64,000 bases of DNA. Origin: Epiperipatus broadwayi (lineage: Eukaryota; Onychophora; Udeonychophora; Euonychophora; Peripatidae). Location of the stretch: positions 6,710,036-6,774,035 of the forward strand of contig JAQFVV010006231.1 in assembly GCA_028023455.1 (NCBI GenBank), given 5' to 3'. Made by a program: the position numbers and the translations under genes. Position 1 is the stretch's first letter. Each line of letters starts with the position of its first letter. Shown here in pieces: positions 12,021-24,121 of this stretch. A model generated the notes under the pieces. It was not told where the DNA came from, made no database searches, and saw nothing but the letters and a program-made list of their open reading frames with translations.

Positions 12021-13189
12021 TATATATATGTTGATAATGGTTGAAAATGATTATATCCAGTAATAATATTTAAAATAGTATATAAAGTCAGATACAACAT
12101 GATAAAGTTTTAAAAAGCATATAAATATGAACTAGAATTTTACTTCACAATGTTTGATGTGTATGTATATATAAATACCACAAACACGTTTATAGTATAA
12201 ATAAAACTTTCAATCAGTAAAATAAAGAAAGTAGATTGATAAACTATTTGAAATTATTAACAACTAAACATAATTTGAGAAGCTTAATATATAGATTAAG
12301 TAATTAAATGGCATATTATGAATATTTCTTAGATATCACTAATAAAAAAAATATGAATATTATTTATGAATGGGTCTTATAAAATCTTTCAGCTTAAACT
12401 AATAAAGATGAAACTAATATCAATATTTATTTGCTGATGAATATGAAGTACATTTCAAAATTTTGACAACTGGTATAAGTATAATGATGTTTCATCAGAA
12501 TAAAGTATTTACAACAATCTTTGTAAACAAATTTGAAATATATTAAGTAAATACTATGAACTCTCGATCTATGATGTAGAAGAAAAATATATTCAAAAAC
12601 ATATATTTCTATGGCAATGATTTTGAGTTCAAGCTGTCATTTTTCACATCAACCATTAACAAATAATAAAACATTTTTCCACGTGGATTTGTTTTTAAAA
12701 CATTTTTAGTTAATATATATATATTCATTAGAAACAATCAATTTCACTCTTAATTTTTTTCTCATTTTGCTATTTGTTTTTTAAAAAGTTTTTTGTTTAT
12801 TCACAACTTTTCTCTTTCTTTTAATTAAAACTACATGTTCAAAGACCAATTGAAATAAAAAATCTGGCAAAAGAGAATGTTAATTTAATTTTTTTTATAA
12901 ATAAAATAAAAACAAATAAATTACATTCTACTTTAACATTTATTACTAAAGGTAATGTCTATTAAGTGGTATATTTAGCCAATGGCTAACTTTACATATG
13001 TAATATTTCAGAATAATAATTAAATTGTTTATTATTTTTAATAAGCTTCCATTCTAAAGTTTATTTTCTTTGGTCTCTTGAAAAACTATAGATTGAATTC
13101 ATTATACATATATACCAAGCAAAATAAAATTATTCTCTAACGAAATAATCATACAACATATTTACATTTTTTTTATTTTTTATGTGTAG
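12021..13189. other. AT-rich flank upstream of the small membrane-protein exons
   Basis: No coding sequence or promoter elements can be singled out. A polypyrimidine tract at about 13167-13180 leads into the acceptor at 13188-13189, so the terminal part is probably intron, implying an unidentified upstream exon. Confidence 0.45.
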
Positions 13190-13310
13190 ATATTTCCAAA
13201 ATGACATTTCTGGAACAACTCACTGCTTCTCCAATTCAGATAGTGGAATTGCTTGCAATAATTACATGTTTGGGAGTATGTGTTTTCACTCTCATTTGGT
13301 TTTATAAAAG
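13190..13310 (+). CDS. Exon 1 of a putative single-pass membrane microprotein
   Basis: The exon is bounded by a T-rich tract plus ATGTGTAG acceptor (AG at 13188-13189) and by an AAAAG/GTAATT donor at 13311. An ATG at 13201 in an AAAATGA context opens 36 codons plus two bases. Residues 1-14 are polar to neutral. About residues 15-34 (VELLAIITCLGVCVFTLIWF) form a clear hydrophobic membrane span. YKR follows, a positive stop-transfer flank on the presumed cytosolic side. The frame is also open from 13190 to the ATG, so this could be an internal exon of a longer protein. I do not recognise the family. Confidence 0.55.
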
Positions 13311-13386
13311 GTAATTTCATAATAATTAAATTTTACAAAAAAATACTTCAAACAGTTGTTAATATTTAAAACATTTTTATTAATAG

Positions 13387-13490
13387 AAAAGTGCACATGG
13401 AAGAAGAGGAATTAATACAAAGTATGTTAATTCAGGATTATGAGTAATTAATGGCAAGAATTAAGTGTTAATAACGAATTAGCTTTTATG
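13387..13490 (+). CDS. Exon 2 of the putative membrane microprotein (acidic tail and stop)
   Basis: A 76-bp intron (13311-13386) ends in TTTTTATTAATAG. Exon 2 restores the Arg codon split by the intron and continues KVHMEEEELIQSMLIQDYE to a TAA at 13445-13447, for 56 residues in total. The tail is acidic, and LIQSMLIQDY could be a short sorting-type motif (inference only). The exon ends at a perfect donor, TATG/GTAAGT (13491). Transcription therefore continues past the stop, with the stop about 43 nt before the junction, close enough that nonsense-mediated decay would not be expected. The four splice sites agree in order and phase, which is stronger evidence than the short frame itself. Confidence 0.5.
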
Positions 13491-15014
13491 GTAAGTTAAT
13501 CATTGAAAATGAATAGTGTACATTATTGCACAAAGCACCTACTACTATCATTTAATTTGATTACAATTTATGATGAATGTATAGCAACATTTGTTAGGGA
13601 ATAAAAATTCTAAATATAAATGAATAGTATTCTATGTTCAGAAAATTTTATATTTGATAATTTCGTATAAAATGGAGCTCAAAAAAACATATAAGTATTA
13701 TAATTTAAAATAATTTTGGTGTTTACGGTATTTCAAAAATAAGTACAAAAATAAATAATCTGTGCAAATGATCTAATGATATAATAAAATTATGGAATGG
13801 TGAATTGAATGTTGTCATTTGATAAATATTTTGAGCCAAAAAGTTAATAGCATTTTACCGAAAGATCCACTTGTATTCTATGTAACTACAATCTTAAAAC
13901 TTCTTTACATAATTGCTTTGAACATTAAAATTCAAATAGTACATCAATTTTTTTTAAAAGCCTTATTCTCTATAATAGTGGTCGTAATGTAACTAAATCA
14001 AAATTCATTAGACATGTTTATTGAACATCCAATTCTAAAGGTGTATGCAATTCCCTACAAATTAATTTTTTATAGTTACAATAAGTTAAGAACAGATAAA
14101 TTTTCTATGATGAACTCTATTGAAGCAGGCTTTTCTTAAGCACTTTCAGTTATAGACTTTTGCACAAGTATCCACTTATCAATAACAATACCAAGTCATT
14201 ATCTTCTGTATTTTCATATAAATTTCATTAATATTGGTTTATTTTGTTTAAAAATGTATTTATTAAATTATCTTTATATATTGTAACATTTTTTTCCATC
14301 TGGCTAGGTCTCTGTATGCATAAATTGCATGAGTTGATCAAGTTATGAAAAAGAAAAATGTTACACTCTTATTTCTAAAAACATAACTATATTTCCTGAT
14401 CAATTCTACCTAGGAATTGTTTTGACTTACGCTAATGGTGGAATCAGCCTTTTATTTATTTTTATAAGGGTGCCAGGATTCATGCAAGAATTCACTGAAA
14501 TTTGTCATATCGCACATCGTAAATAAAAAAACCAAAGGATTTTAAAAGAAAACTGGGTCATAGTTTATCGTAACTAAGATTATTTTCTAGATATTATTCC
14601 TGGGGCATAATTAATAAATATTGACAAAGGGTAAATTATACATTCAAATTCTAACAAACTAAAATAAATAACTAAAATTAATAACATACAAATGAAAGTG
14701 ATCTTAAAGGTAAATACTTTATTATGTTATTAAAATACTTAATAAATTGTTACCATTATTTAGAAAGGACCATATTTGTTAGTTCAGGATAATCATTTTA
14801 TGTAATTAATATAGTCCATTTCTTTCAGTTCTATCTTTAAACAATCCATGGATTAAAATGTCCTAATTTAGGAATATCTCTATCGGGTTATATCACACAT
14901 TTATATTAAAAATTGTTTGCAAACTCAATTTAGTCATTATTGGGGTATGAAGCTAAGCTTACCAGTAAGTTTACATAGGTTATGGGTTACTATGCATGGT
15001 TTTTTCTGTGATAG
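13491..15014 (+). other. Probable intron or intergenic AT-rich sequence
   Basis: It begins at the GTAAGT donor of the preceding exon and ends at a T-rich tract with GTGATAG acceptor (AG at 15013-15014). No motif, frame or repeat stands out within. Confidence 0.35.
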
Positions 15015-15294
15015 AAGGAGCTCGTGGCCATCAGTTCTGAGTTGATCTCGGTGTATTCTAATGGCTAGTCACGAAAGCTTTTCTGGTGTCCATCTTCAGG
15101 AACGATGTCAGCAAAAGCCTCGGTCCACTCCAACATGCAGAATTATTTCAGTGCAGAGTGGTCCTGGATATATTTTTATTATCCAGGACCAACCAAAAGA
15201 AAAAACAGACAAGACGCTGATCAAACTGGTTTCCCCTTTTTATACTCGAGGTCCAGTTTTCAGACTTCTGCACAGGTTATTCTTATTGTGATGT
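15015..15294 (+). other. Exon-like GC-richer block, unidentified
   Basis: This block is near-balanced in composition within AT-rich flanks. It follows a TTTTTTCTGTGATAG acceptor and ends at a perfect GTAAGT donor (15295). Two plus-strand frames are open over much of it (15061-15291 and 15105-15314); neither gives a domain I recognise. It also contains a 12-bp perfect hairpin. It could be a 3'-UTR or noncoding exon of the 13.2-kb transcript, a coding exon of another gene, or an unrecognised repeat. Assignment to the upstream gene rests only on strand and splice-site agreement. Confidence 0.35.
15159..15191 (+). other. 12-bp perfect hairpin
   Basis: TGGTCCTGGATA (15159-15170) pairs exactly with TATCCAGGACCA (15180-15191) across a 9-nt AT loop. 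It lies in the middle of the exon-like block. It is too short for a typical miRNA precursor and has no U tract typical of a terminator. Its role is unknown. Confidence 0.75.
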
Positions 15295-16600
15295 GTAAGT
15301 TAATAATCTTATAGATTTATTTTCTTTTTCTGTTACTAAGTTCTTTTCTATAACAAATTTTTCAGCCATCTTTAATTAATATCCTAATGTTTCTTGATCA
15401 TAATCTTTGTGTGGAATTCCTTTTGTTCTTTTCAATTTTAACTTTTATCCTTTTAAATCAAAGTAACAATTTGAAACAAAAATCAACTCATATTGTACGT
15501 TTTAAAAAAAAAAAAATTATGCTAACAAAAAAAAATTTTAATGTATCTTTTTTTTTTAGCTTTTAAATATATTACCGAATGCCAATATATTTCTACCATA
15601 TATAAATAAACGGTACAATATATATATATAACTAGGAAAAGAATAAAATTGTGAATTAATATAGAACAGTTTATTTTAAAATGAATGTCATGAAAAAAAT
15701 TACAAAGATTTAAAGCAGTAGGAATAAAGCTATTAAATAAAAAATTAAAAAATTTGATAGGTTTTAAAACAAGATTAGGTCGGTATTGTATTTGATTTAC
15801 CTTAAAATACTGATTAAAATTTAAAAAAGACAAGTATGAAAAGTATATAATCATAAATGCCTTCATAATAAAATACTAATGCCAAAAATAAAGTAGAATA
15901 AAATGAAAATAATGATAAAAATAAACAAAAAAAAATAGTGCAAATTTTGCCAGAATGTAAAAAAATAACTTAAAAAAACAAACCCAAATTATCTGTGCTT
16001 TATAATATTACTTAGAAGTATTTAATAAAATATAATATAAACTATCAATTCTAAACAAACCTTCACTTTGTTTTTCATATAATCAGTATCATTTCTTATA
16101 TATTGTACCTTTTGAATGAATATTAGGCTTTTTTGAATTTCAAACATATTTTTTTAGCCCCTCATTAGACTCAAAAGTTGTCTAAGAAATAATTAAAAAA
16201 ACAACAACTCAATACTAAGTAAATTAATTAATAAATATTTGCTTTTTTAAAAAAAATTGTTTCTAAATACCTGTATAAATTTACTTATTGTAAAAGGTTA
16301 AAGAACATTTTAAAAATTTTGTTTAAATAAAAAAGTTATTGAATATTTGAATTAACTGCATTATATATATATAGCAATATTAGCAATGTCGATTTTCATA
16401 AGTGTAAATTAAAATATTTGTAATATTTTTACTTAAAAGAATAAAAAAAATCGCTTAGGTAAAGCTGAAAATAATAATAATAGGAGTGTCATAAATCGGA
16501 AAAGATTTTGTATAGGTCAGAAAAGAAAAATTAGATTCATGTGAGAAATGGTGAACAAAATTTAAACAGGACATAATGTAAAAACAGTCAATCTTCTAGA
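15295..16600. other. AT-rich sequence, nothing recognised
   Basis: Poly-A and TA tracts. The 114-codon minus-strand frame at 15522-15866 is Phe/Ile/Asn/Tyr-rich, the signature of translated AT-rich noncoding DNA. Confidence 0.5.
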
Positions 16601-16601
16601 A

Positions 16602-16930
16602 CAGGGGTGGGCAATTGTTTTGGCTTGGAGGCCACAGAGGTTGGCATAGGGCCGCATCGGGGACCACTTTGTGGAAGCGAAGGTTAACAGAGGGCTGCAC
16701 CTTTTTTTCATGACAAAATTTTCACAGTGCTTTATTTCTTGTATTACCAAAGAAATATTTGTTCATTCTTCATTAAACACACAACATTCATCACCAATTT
16801 TACATTTTTTCAGAGGGTTCATTAAAGTTGGAAATGTATATACTGTATTTGCTAATGCAAAGATAAAATTGAAATTAACCAGATCAACTGGAAAAGCACT
16901 TCATATTGTATCTACACTGCACATGTGCTA
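16602..16930 (+). mobile_element. 5'-end fragment of a hAT element
   Basis: It starts with CAGGGGTGGGCAATTGTTTT and continues GGCTTGGAGGCCACAGAGG. This is the terminal pattern (CAGGGGTGGGCAA, then a GGGCCACA-type block) of many Charlie-like hAT transposons. No matching inverted end is found downstream, so the right end is lost. Overlapping short frames are not considered genes. Confidence 0.55.
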
Positions 16931-17204
16931 GAGGTAAAAACATTTAGAAATCTTTTTATTTCCTAGTGGTAATTTAAAGCATTTGCAAGTAAATGGATTA
17001 TTCTCCAGTACATCAAGTACATGAGGGGTCAGAATAACTAACGTCAACATGGATAGGATGACAACCTTGGTACTAATGTGGGCTTTGAACATTCCACCAT
17101 CAGATTTTCAATGAAATGGATGGCTGAAGAGTTGTAGGTTAGAATAGTTTGAAGCCTGTCCATTAAAGTATGAAGATTTTCTATCTTAATATAAAGCTGA
17201 GCAC

Positions 17205-17420
17205 TGATTGTATATATGTGTGGAGGTAGTAATTTAGACCAACTGATGATCACTGGTTTAGCATATATATATATATATATATTGGTGATTGTTTATCTTT
17301 TTAATATGTGTGATCAGATGGGTCAGCAATATGAGATGGCGTGGAGAGTTGAGGGTTGTGTGAAAGTCTGAGTTTGAATCCCCCAATATATTACACTATA
17401 TATGTGCAGGTGTGTATAAG
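17205..17420 (+). repeat. tRNA-derived SINE-like repeat, copy 1
   Basis: The block reads ACCAACTGATGAT, GGTTTAGCAT, TTTATCTTTT, ATGAGATGGCGTGGAGAG, GTGTGAAAGTCTG and then GAGTTTGAATCCC (17370-17382), a degenerate pol III B box. The same string of motifs recurs in inverted orientation at 20515-20730, so this is a dispersed repeat family. A 22-bp TA microsatellite (17262-17283) sits inside. The tRNA origin is inferred from the B box; the A box is unclear. Confidence 0.6.
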
Positions 17421-19150
17421 CCTGTACGTGAATTAAATCATTTATTTAAAGCAGAGAAAAAATTTACATCTTTTTATATAAAGTGATTTTTAAGTTTAGA
17501 GAACTTAGTTTTTTGCAAAGAATTAATCAGAAACAAAATAAAAAATGGATGAAATTTCTTTGAATATCTCTTTAGAGTATTTAGTATTCTAACAAGAGCA
17601 TCTGATTAGTTCTCTAAATTATTTAGCAGTCAAGATTTCATTAATTACATTTCATTATCTTTCAGTCTATTTAAACAAGATCTTTTTTCTCATAATATGA
17701 AGTTCCAAGTCATTTAGGGGGGAAGTGTCTTTGTGATATTGGAAAACCATGATTTTTCATTCAAATAATGCTGTTTCAAACTTAGATGAACCACTTTGTT
17801 CATTTATTTTACACATAAAATTAAAATATACAACATATTTTAGAATGTAACTTTAACATAAAAATATTATTGCTCCAAAATATTAAACATAGTCATTTGT
17901 AAGCAGTATCCAAATCATTAGAGCAAACATTACCAATAAAAACCTTAACAATAAAAATTCTTAAACTATTAAGCATCACTACTGTATAAGTTTTGCCTTG
18001 TTTATAAACTCTTAAACTACTTTTAACAATGAAATTATGATCAATCTTCAAATTTTTAATCAGATATACAACCTCATTGTGAAAAATAAACATTGTAAAA
18101 GTTGTATATTAATTAAATTTTAAATTGCCACAAATTCATCAGTTTGGATGCATTAATGAATGAGAAAACATGCTTTAATTTTTTTTTAAAAAGTTATGAT
18201 AATTATTAAAACTATTTCTAAGATGAGATTCTTTCTAAATAAAAATTATTTTTTATTTTTGGCAAACTTATAATTTGACCCTGCAAATGAAGAAAGATTT
18301 CAATTACTTAATAACATGAAATGGGAACAATCTAAGTCATCATGAATTGAACACTCTATTGGTCAAATGAATAAAATGATCAGACATTAAAATTCTTGTC
18401 CATAACCAATGTTTATTAATAACTGCATATTAAATAAAAACGTTGTAAAGTCATAAATATTAAAAGGTTAAAAAATTTTGGCATCCAGAATTCTCAATGT
18501 ATTATTTATAGCAAATATATAAATATTAAAATTTTTTTATAATCTGCCATTAGTACAGTAATAGTTAATTCTGAACTAGAAAATATATAACTAAAGAAAA
18601 TGTATGTCATATCACACTTTTCATCTTTTCCATTCCTAGACCTTTAAAATAAATTCAAATTGTGATTTTTAAATATATTTTTCTAGATTCTTTGGGGGAA
18701 AAAATTGCTAAACCATCATAATCTCTAATGATATAAATTCTTTAATGTATACAGAGGTGCATTGTGGCTTCATGGGACCCGAGTAAATTTGAATTTGGAG
18801 CACCATATATAGTGTTGAATTTTTCTTGGGGGGGGGGGGGACATGCATAAAGTTAAATAATTATAGATATAATTTTATTAAAAATATTCATATGTATAAA
18901 TATCTATAAAGAACTTTTATATACAGATTAAGTATAATCCACAAGAAAAAGTTATAAATGAACTCAATATTTAAGTACTTTTATTGCATTAATTAATAAA
19001 CTAGAATACTAAATAAGAATTAGAATAATATATATTTAATATAACAATAATTTTCTATAGATTAAAATAATTTTTTTCAAAACATAAATTACTTAATAAA
19101 ACTCATAATTAGAATGAAAATTTTAAGAACATTGTTATATGTTCATTTCT
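17421..19150. other. AT-rich sequence; 13-bp poly-G run at 18828-18840
   Basis: No gene supported. The minus-strand frame at 17893-18093 lacks any motif. Confidence 0.5.
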
Positions 19151-20310
19151 GTGCTTTTGGGCTGTAAAATTATCAATCAGCTTATTATGATTAGCTCCAC
19201 TAGTAATGTAATTTTTAATGCATACTATTTACAAATTGCATAATTTTTCTTGGCTTAGAATTTCTAATGTAATTTTTAATTCTTCTAAGTACAAAGAAAA
19301 CTCTGCTGATGCATTAGAAACAGGTGTAGTTAAACCTTTTTAAAATTATATCCACATTTGGAAACATAGAAACTAGTCCTTCTTGAATCACTTTATGCAT
19401 TAATAAAAGAAAATTTAAATTTTCATTTTTTGCAAAATGTACAAAATGGGTAAGTTCTTCCTTAAAAATATTAACATCGATGTCATTTGAATATGTATTT
19501 ATTAAATTTAAAACATTCATCATATTCATTCCACAGTAAGATTTCTTTTAAGTTTTTATTAATATGGCCAAATAATTTAAAATATTTTGATAAGCCTCAA
19601 AACATCTTTGGATATCTAATACTAATAGATTGTAGATAATATTCAAACAATTCAAATGCAATTATTTTTTGCCTTTTCTCCCTGTGTCTAACTCATAATT
19701 TTTATTAATGCAAAATATTCTAATACTATAGTATCAAAAAATTAATTATTTCGAAAGTCTTCTGATACATACAATGATAATGGTTTTAAAAAATTTATAG
19801 CATTGTGTAAATCAGAATTTTTATTTTGAAGACTTTTACTAGTTTTATAGAATTGTATTCCAATGAAAAGTGTTGTTTCAAAATCTTCCGTTTTCATATA
19901 GCTTTTTTGCTTATAATTTTCTTACAGATTTTTCCCATTACAAGCTTCAAAAATTTTAAATAAAGATTCTTTTATGGCCAAAAAATTAATCTTAATAGCT
20001 AAAATTGCATCAGCTCTTGAGGGTCATCTTGAAGAACAATTTTTTTTTAATGTTATATTTCCTTTTGTAGTTGATTTCATTAAAATATCACACCTCTTTG
20101 TAGAAGAAAAAATACAAAGAAATTTTGAATAAAATTGAAAGGGTGTACTTTTGGACCTTCAGCAGCGGAATTTCCCATTAAATGTAGACTATTAACTACA
20201 CAAGACAGATAATGCAGTTTTACTATCTTGGACGATGTTGGCTGTATTATAGTTATATTTTCTAGGTAGCTTGCACTATGTATTTCAATATATAGGAAAG
20301 ACAATAAGCA
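19150..20310 (-). pseudogene. hAT transposase remnant, TTF-finger/ZMYM1-like group
   Basis: Read on the minus strand, fragments appear in family order. Near 20080-20304 is YLSCVVNSLHLMGNSAAEGP, matching the conserved C-x-AHSLNL-x(4)-AAE region, then FNFIQNFFVFF. Near 20000-20040 is LSSRRWSSRADA, matching the TRWSARADA block. Near 19220-19290 is VFFVLRRIKNYIRNS, from the C-terminal hAT dimerisation region (SERSFS-x-LKRIKN-x-LR pattern). Many stops and frameshifts separate them. No terminal repeats were identified. The group is assigned from recalled conserved motifs. Confidence 0.65.
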
Positions 20311-20514
20311 TTCCTGAATTTTATCTAAATATTGTATAATATGATAACTGATCTATGTGACTTATGTCAGAAGTCAATAAGTGAGAAGTATTTAGCCTGT
20401 TTGATTTTATTACTAATTGTATTTTCTATGTTAGCAGCCATTAAATGTATGAATTTGTCACACATATTAGAAAAATAATTCACCTATCCTTTACCACATT
20501 TATCATAAGTTTTT
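20311..20514. other. Short AT-rich interval, nothing recognised
   Basis: Only unremarkable AT-rich DNA between the transposase remnant and the next repeat. Confidence 0.5.
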
Positions 20515-20730
20515 ATATAGGGTATATGAGCACAGACTTTCATACAACCCACCATTCTCCACTCTATCTCATAACACTGATACCCTCAAACACATATATG
20601 TTGAAAAGATAAATAATTCACCGACATATTTCATGCTAAACCAGCAATCATCAGTTGGTCCAGACTATCATATCTACACATATATGTAATAAGTACTCAG
20701 ATGAAAGTCTGTGCTCATATATCCTATATA
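20515..20730 (-). repeat. tRNA-SINE-like repeat, copy 2, bounded by a ~27-bp inverted repeat
   Basis: Its minus strand repeats the motif order of 17205-17420: ATATATGTGTAG, ACCAACTGATGAT, GGTTTAGCAT, TTTATCTTTT, ATGAGATAGAGTGGAGA, TGTATGAAAGTCTG. Where copy 1 has the B box, this copy has TGCTCATATACCCTATAT. That segment is an inverted repeat of the opposite flank: TATGAGCACAGACTTTCAT (about 20527-20545) mirrors ATGAAAGTCTGTGCTCATA (about 20701-20719), extending with one mismatch. The B box thus appears replaced by fold-back sequence. Confidence 0.55.
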
Positions 20731-23600
20731 TTACATATATTGATACAGGTATAGAATAAACCTGTATTTCAGTTATTACATAAGTTTCTAAGTGAGTTTT
20801 CAAAAACATTTCAAAATTACACATAAAATTTCTTACTCTATTATCATGCCCTGAAAACCCAATCCTAGTGAAACTAAGTTTCACAGTAACAGTAATTCTT
20901 TTTAGAATCTCATGCCAATGAATTGTTTTTCATAAGATTTTATCAACTCTCAATCAATTCTTCCTACACTTTTCAAGTGCTTTACATATACACACATATT
21001 TCCCTTATGTTCATTAGACTCACCATGTCTTTTTAAAATATTAATAATGTTTCCAATCATTACATCCTGCAACTAATAATTTTTTCGAATTGAGAACAAT
21101 TTGCAAATTAAATAGTATACAGATTTTGTGTTGTCTGAAAATATTTTTTTTTGCGATACCATTAGCTCTATACTTAAATAGATATGGGGTTAGTTTAATT
21201 TTCTTGTAATAATTTCCCCTTCATAATTAAAATTTTGATTTGAACTTTTAATGTTTCCCTATTTTTGTGAAGGCAAAACTCAATAAAATCATTCATGATG
21301 AGGTTTGGTTATAAAGCAATATATTTAGTGTTTTATGTTTGATATTATTTGTAAGTATTGCATTTTTATCATTGATATTATTTTTATCACTGATATTTGT
21401 ACTAACATTTAGTTATTAATATTAGTCATTATTTTCACTGATCAATAACACCCGCTGATACTGTAGTGCGAAAGTTCATTTTCTATCCTATTATTTTGCT
21501 GCCACTATCTTCTCTATTTTTTATTGCTACAAAATCCTGAAATAGTTTTTTTCTTTTCATCGACCTAAAATATTTTTATATTCGTTTATTGTAAATTTAA
21601 TTTCCAATTTTTTTACTACAAAAGTTTATGGAATATTGATTCGAGTCCCCAGGCAATTGCTTTTTCCCATAAGATAACATGCCTCTGAATGTACAGCATG
21701 CATTTTCTTGTATTTGTTATAAGCATTTATTAGGCAGTTGCATAGTATTTTATTGTGTAATGTTTTTGAATTATTAATATAAATTTGACTCAATTATATT
21801 TTACACTTCAAATTAATCATTTTCCAATAACTCAATCATCCATCCACTATACATATGCTTAACAAGGAAACTACTCCAGTGGTTTTTCTCTGAAGCTTAC
21901 ATCTTGTTCAAAAAATTCAGATATTGTCTTTGCCTCCACTACAGGCTTGGTCCTCTTTCATTGGAATACTATGTCATAGTGAAACAGGGCTTAACAACCA
22001 ACAAATAATAAAAGTTGGTACATGGAACCTAAATATATAGACTTTGTTATAATCTTCTGGCAATACCGACCAATCATTTCCTGGTATGTAGGAGGTTTTG
22101 TTAAAATTGATCCAAGTCAGCTCTGCAAGTTGGCAGATGAAACAATTCAGCATCTCCTACACACATTTCAATACAATCAAGATACTAATATCAACAAAGG
22201 TCAAGGTTGATATCAGGAGCATACTGTCTATTAAGACTGCTATTGATAGTGGTAATTTCTCCATCATTAGATTAGCCATTTTTTTTCTCATATGCAGTCT
22301 GGATTGCCCAATTGATTTTCGATCAAATTACCCTTAGTGGCAAGCAGGTTTACATGTCAATAATAAAGATTGAGATAGAATGCTACCACCTCCCTCCAGC
22401 TTTTTTAAGATACGTGGGAAAAGGTTCTTTTTGTGGAATAGACCAACAAGGGTCTAATTGAAGGAATATACAAAAGGGAATTTTTTTTTTTTATCCTGCA
22501 GGGAAGGACAATTTACTTGTTACTCAAAAAGGCAAATATATGTAATCTTAATGTACTAATGAATATATGATAAAATTCTTTATTTTGGAAAAAAAAATTA
22601 TAGGCAATATCTACACACAATCTTTTATGGTTCAATCCTAGCATTGCCCTTTTCTTATTAGTTTAAATATCAAATATCTTTTATAATGATTCTTCTAACA
22701 TTAATCCTTGCAGTACAATATTGTGTTAAATCTTAAACCAGAAAATGCAACATAACTAAGACATAAATAGTACTATATCATTCCTAATCTAACATTGCTA
22801 GCCATTTTAGAAACAATTATAATTAATACCTTTGTCAATATTATACACATTTTAGTTTAAATAAACTATAACAGCACCCTAGCTTTTATGGCCATTGGGT
22901 TTCACACCTTTGCCTAATGTTTAAAATGTACATATACTAATTACAGTATTAAGTTTTTAACATACCTATAAACAATTTAAAAATTAAACAAAGATAAATA
23001 AAAAAATTCAGCACAATAAAGTGAGCACATTCACTCGCTCACTATCATATATATTTTCATTTCATCATATATTTCAAAGTTTTCTTGAGCTATTAATAAT
23101 TTGTAATTATTTGTTGAAACTTCGCTGTTACAAATAAGTGCACTTTATGGCATTTGTCCACTGACATACCTATATAATTTTAAAATTATATTGTATCGGT
23201 TCAGATGTTAGAAATAAAGCTGATTTGAATGTTTTTTTTTTTTTTAACTACCCACTATATATATTCAAGAGAATAAAAATATTTTTTAACTTATTTAATG
23301 TATGATCTTCACATTCATAATGAAAAATTGGAGACACTGGTGTTAATTTTTTTTGGTGGGGGAATGGAGCTTGGGACAATAAACTTTTGTTTGAAGAAAA
23401 CTTTCATATCTTCATTGTAAAGGACTGTTAGATTATTCTCAACTATAAATAACTTTAACAGCATTCAAAAAAATTGTACTGATTTTAATAACAAAAATAA
23501 TTTGTTTAAAAAAATCCCACTAAGGCAAACAACACAGTAGTTAAAAATCTCATTATCATGGAATAAAAACTTTAATTAGCGTACTAGTCAAAGGCTTTAA
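20731..23600. other. Mostly AT-rich; unidentified mixed-composition block at 21880-22450
   Basis: A B-box-like GATTCGAGTCCC occurs at 21638-21649 without further tRNA structure. The block at 21880-22450 is less AT-rich, with short frames at 22022-22210 and 22098-22337 that I cannot assign. The minus-strand frame at 20651-20884 overlaps the preceding repeat and is probably repeat sequence. Confidence 0.45.
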
Positions 23601-23609
23601 ACCTAATAC

Positions 23610-24121
23610 AATCAATCAAAGAATAAAAACATTTTATAGAAAACTAAGAAATAAATTGCCTAAAGACAATATGAAATACCTAACAATTCCTTTTATACTT
23701 AATGTAACACCAAATATTGCAAAAACATTGTCTAACAATTTTTAATTTAGCTTCAGAACACCTCCCAATACTAACCGACTGATAAATAATTCTAAAGATA
23801 AATAAAACAGAAAAAGATCAAGCCCCTCATGTGGTCTATAAAATGGCATGCCCTCAATTAGACTGCCATGCATCATACTATGGTGAGACCCGGGCTAACC
23901 TGAACACAAGAATTTACCAACATAGGTATGTCTACAATAGGGTTAAAAATAAGAAATCTTCAGTATTCTGGGACCACCAAGCAGCTATGGGCCATGTATT
24001 TGAACCTAGTTCTGCCCAAATAATTTGTACAGAAAAAAAAAATGACGCCAAAAGAAAAGTTAAGGAAGCTTTATATATAGCAAATGACATTAATAGAAGA
24101 GGCATGTTTTGCTCTTTCTAA
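23610..24121 (+). pseudogene. Penelope-like element fragment with GIY-YIG endonuclease
   Basis: The open frame 23831-24121 (96 codons) reads VYKMACPQLDC, then SYYGETRANLNTRIYQH, then HQAAMGHVFEP and KVKEALYIA. This is the GIY-YIG-type endonuclease of Penelope-like retroelements: a Cys-containing VYKI-x-C opening, a YIGET-like motif with catalytic Arg in TRI, an internal HxxxxGH block and a late Glu. Here the usual YIG reads YYG, probably decay. Upstream (about 23650-23830), frame-broken text such as IPFILNVTPNIA matches the region before the endonuclease. Reverse transcriptase is absent, so this is a 3' fragment. Confidence 0.75.

Noticed and set aside
15522-15866. 114-codon minus-strand frame
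   Set aside because: Phe/Ile/Asn/Tyr-rich text with no motif or splice signal, typical of AT-rich chance.
17320-17395. Intact tRNA gene
   Set aside because: There is a B-box-like GAGTTTGAATCCC, but no cloverleaf with acceptor stem or anticodon arm can be drawn; it is treated as part of a SINE-like repeat.
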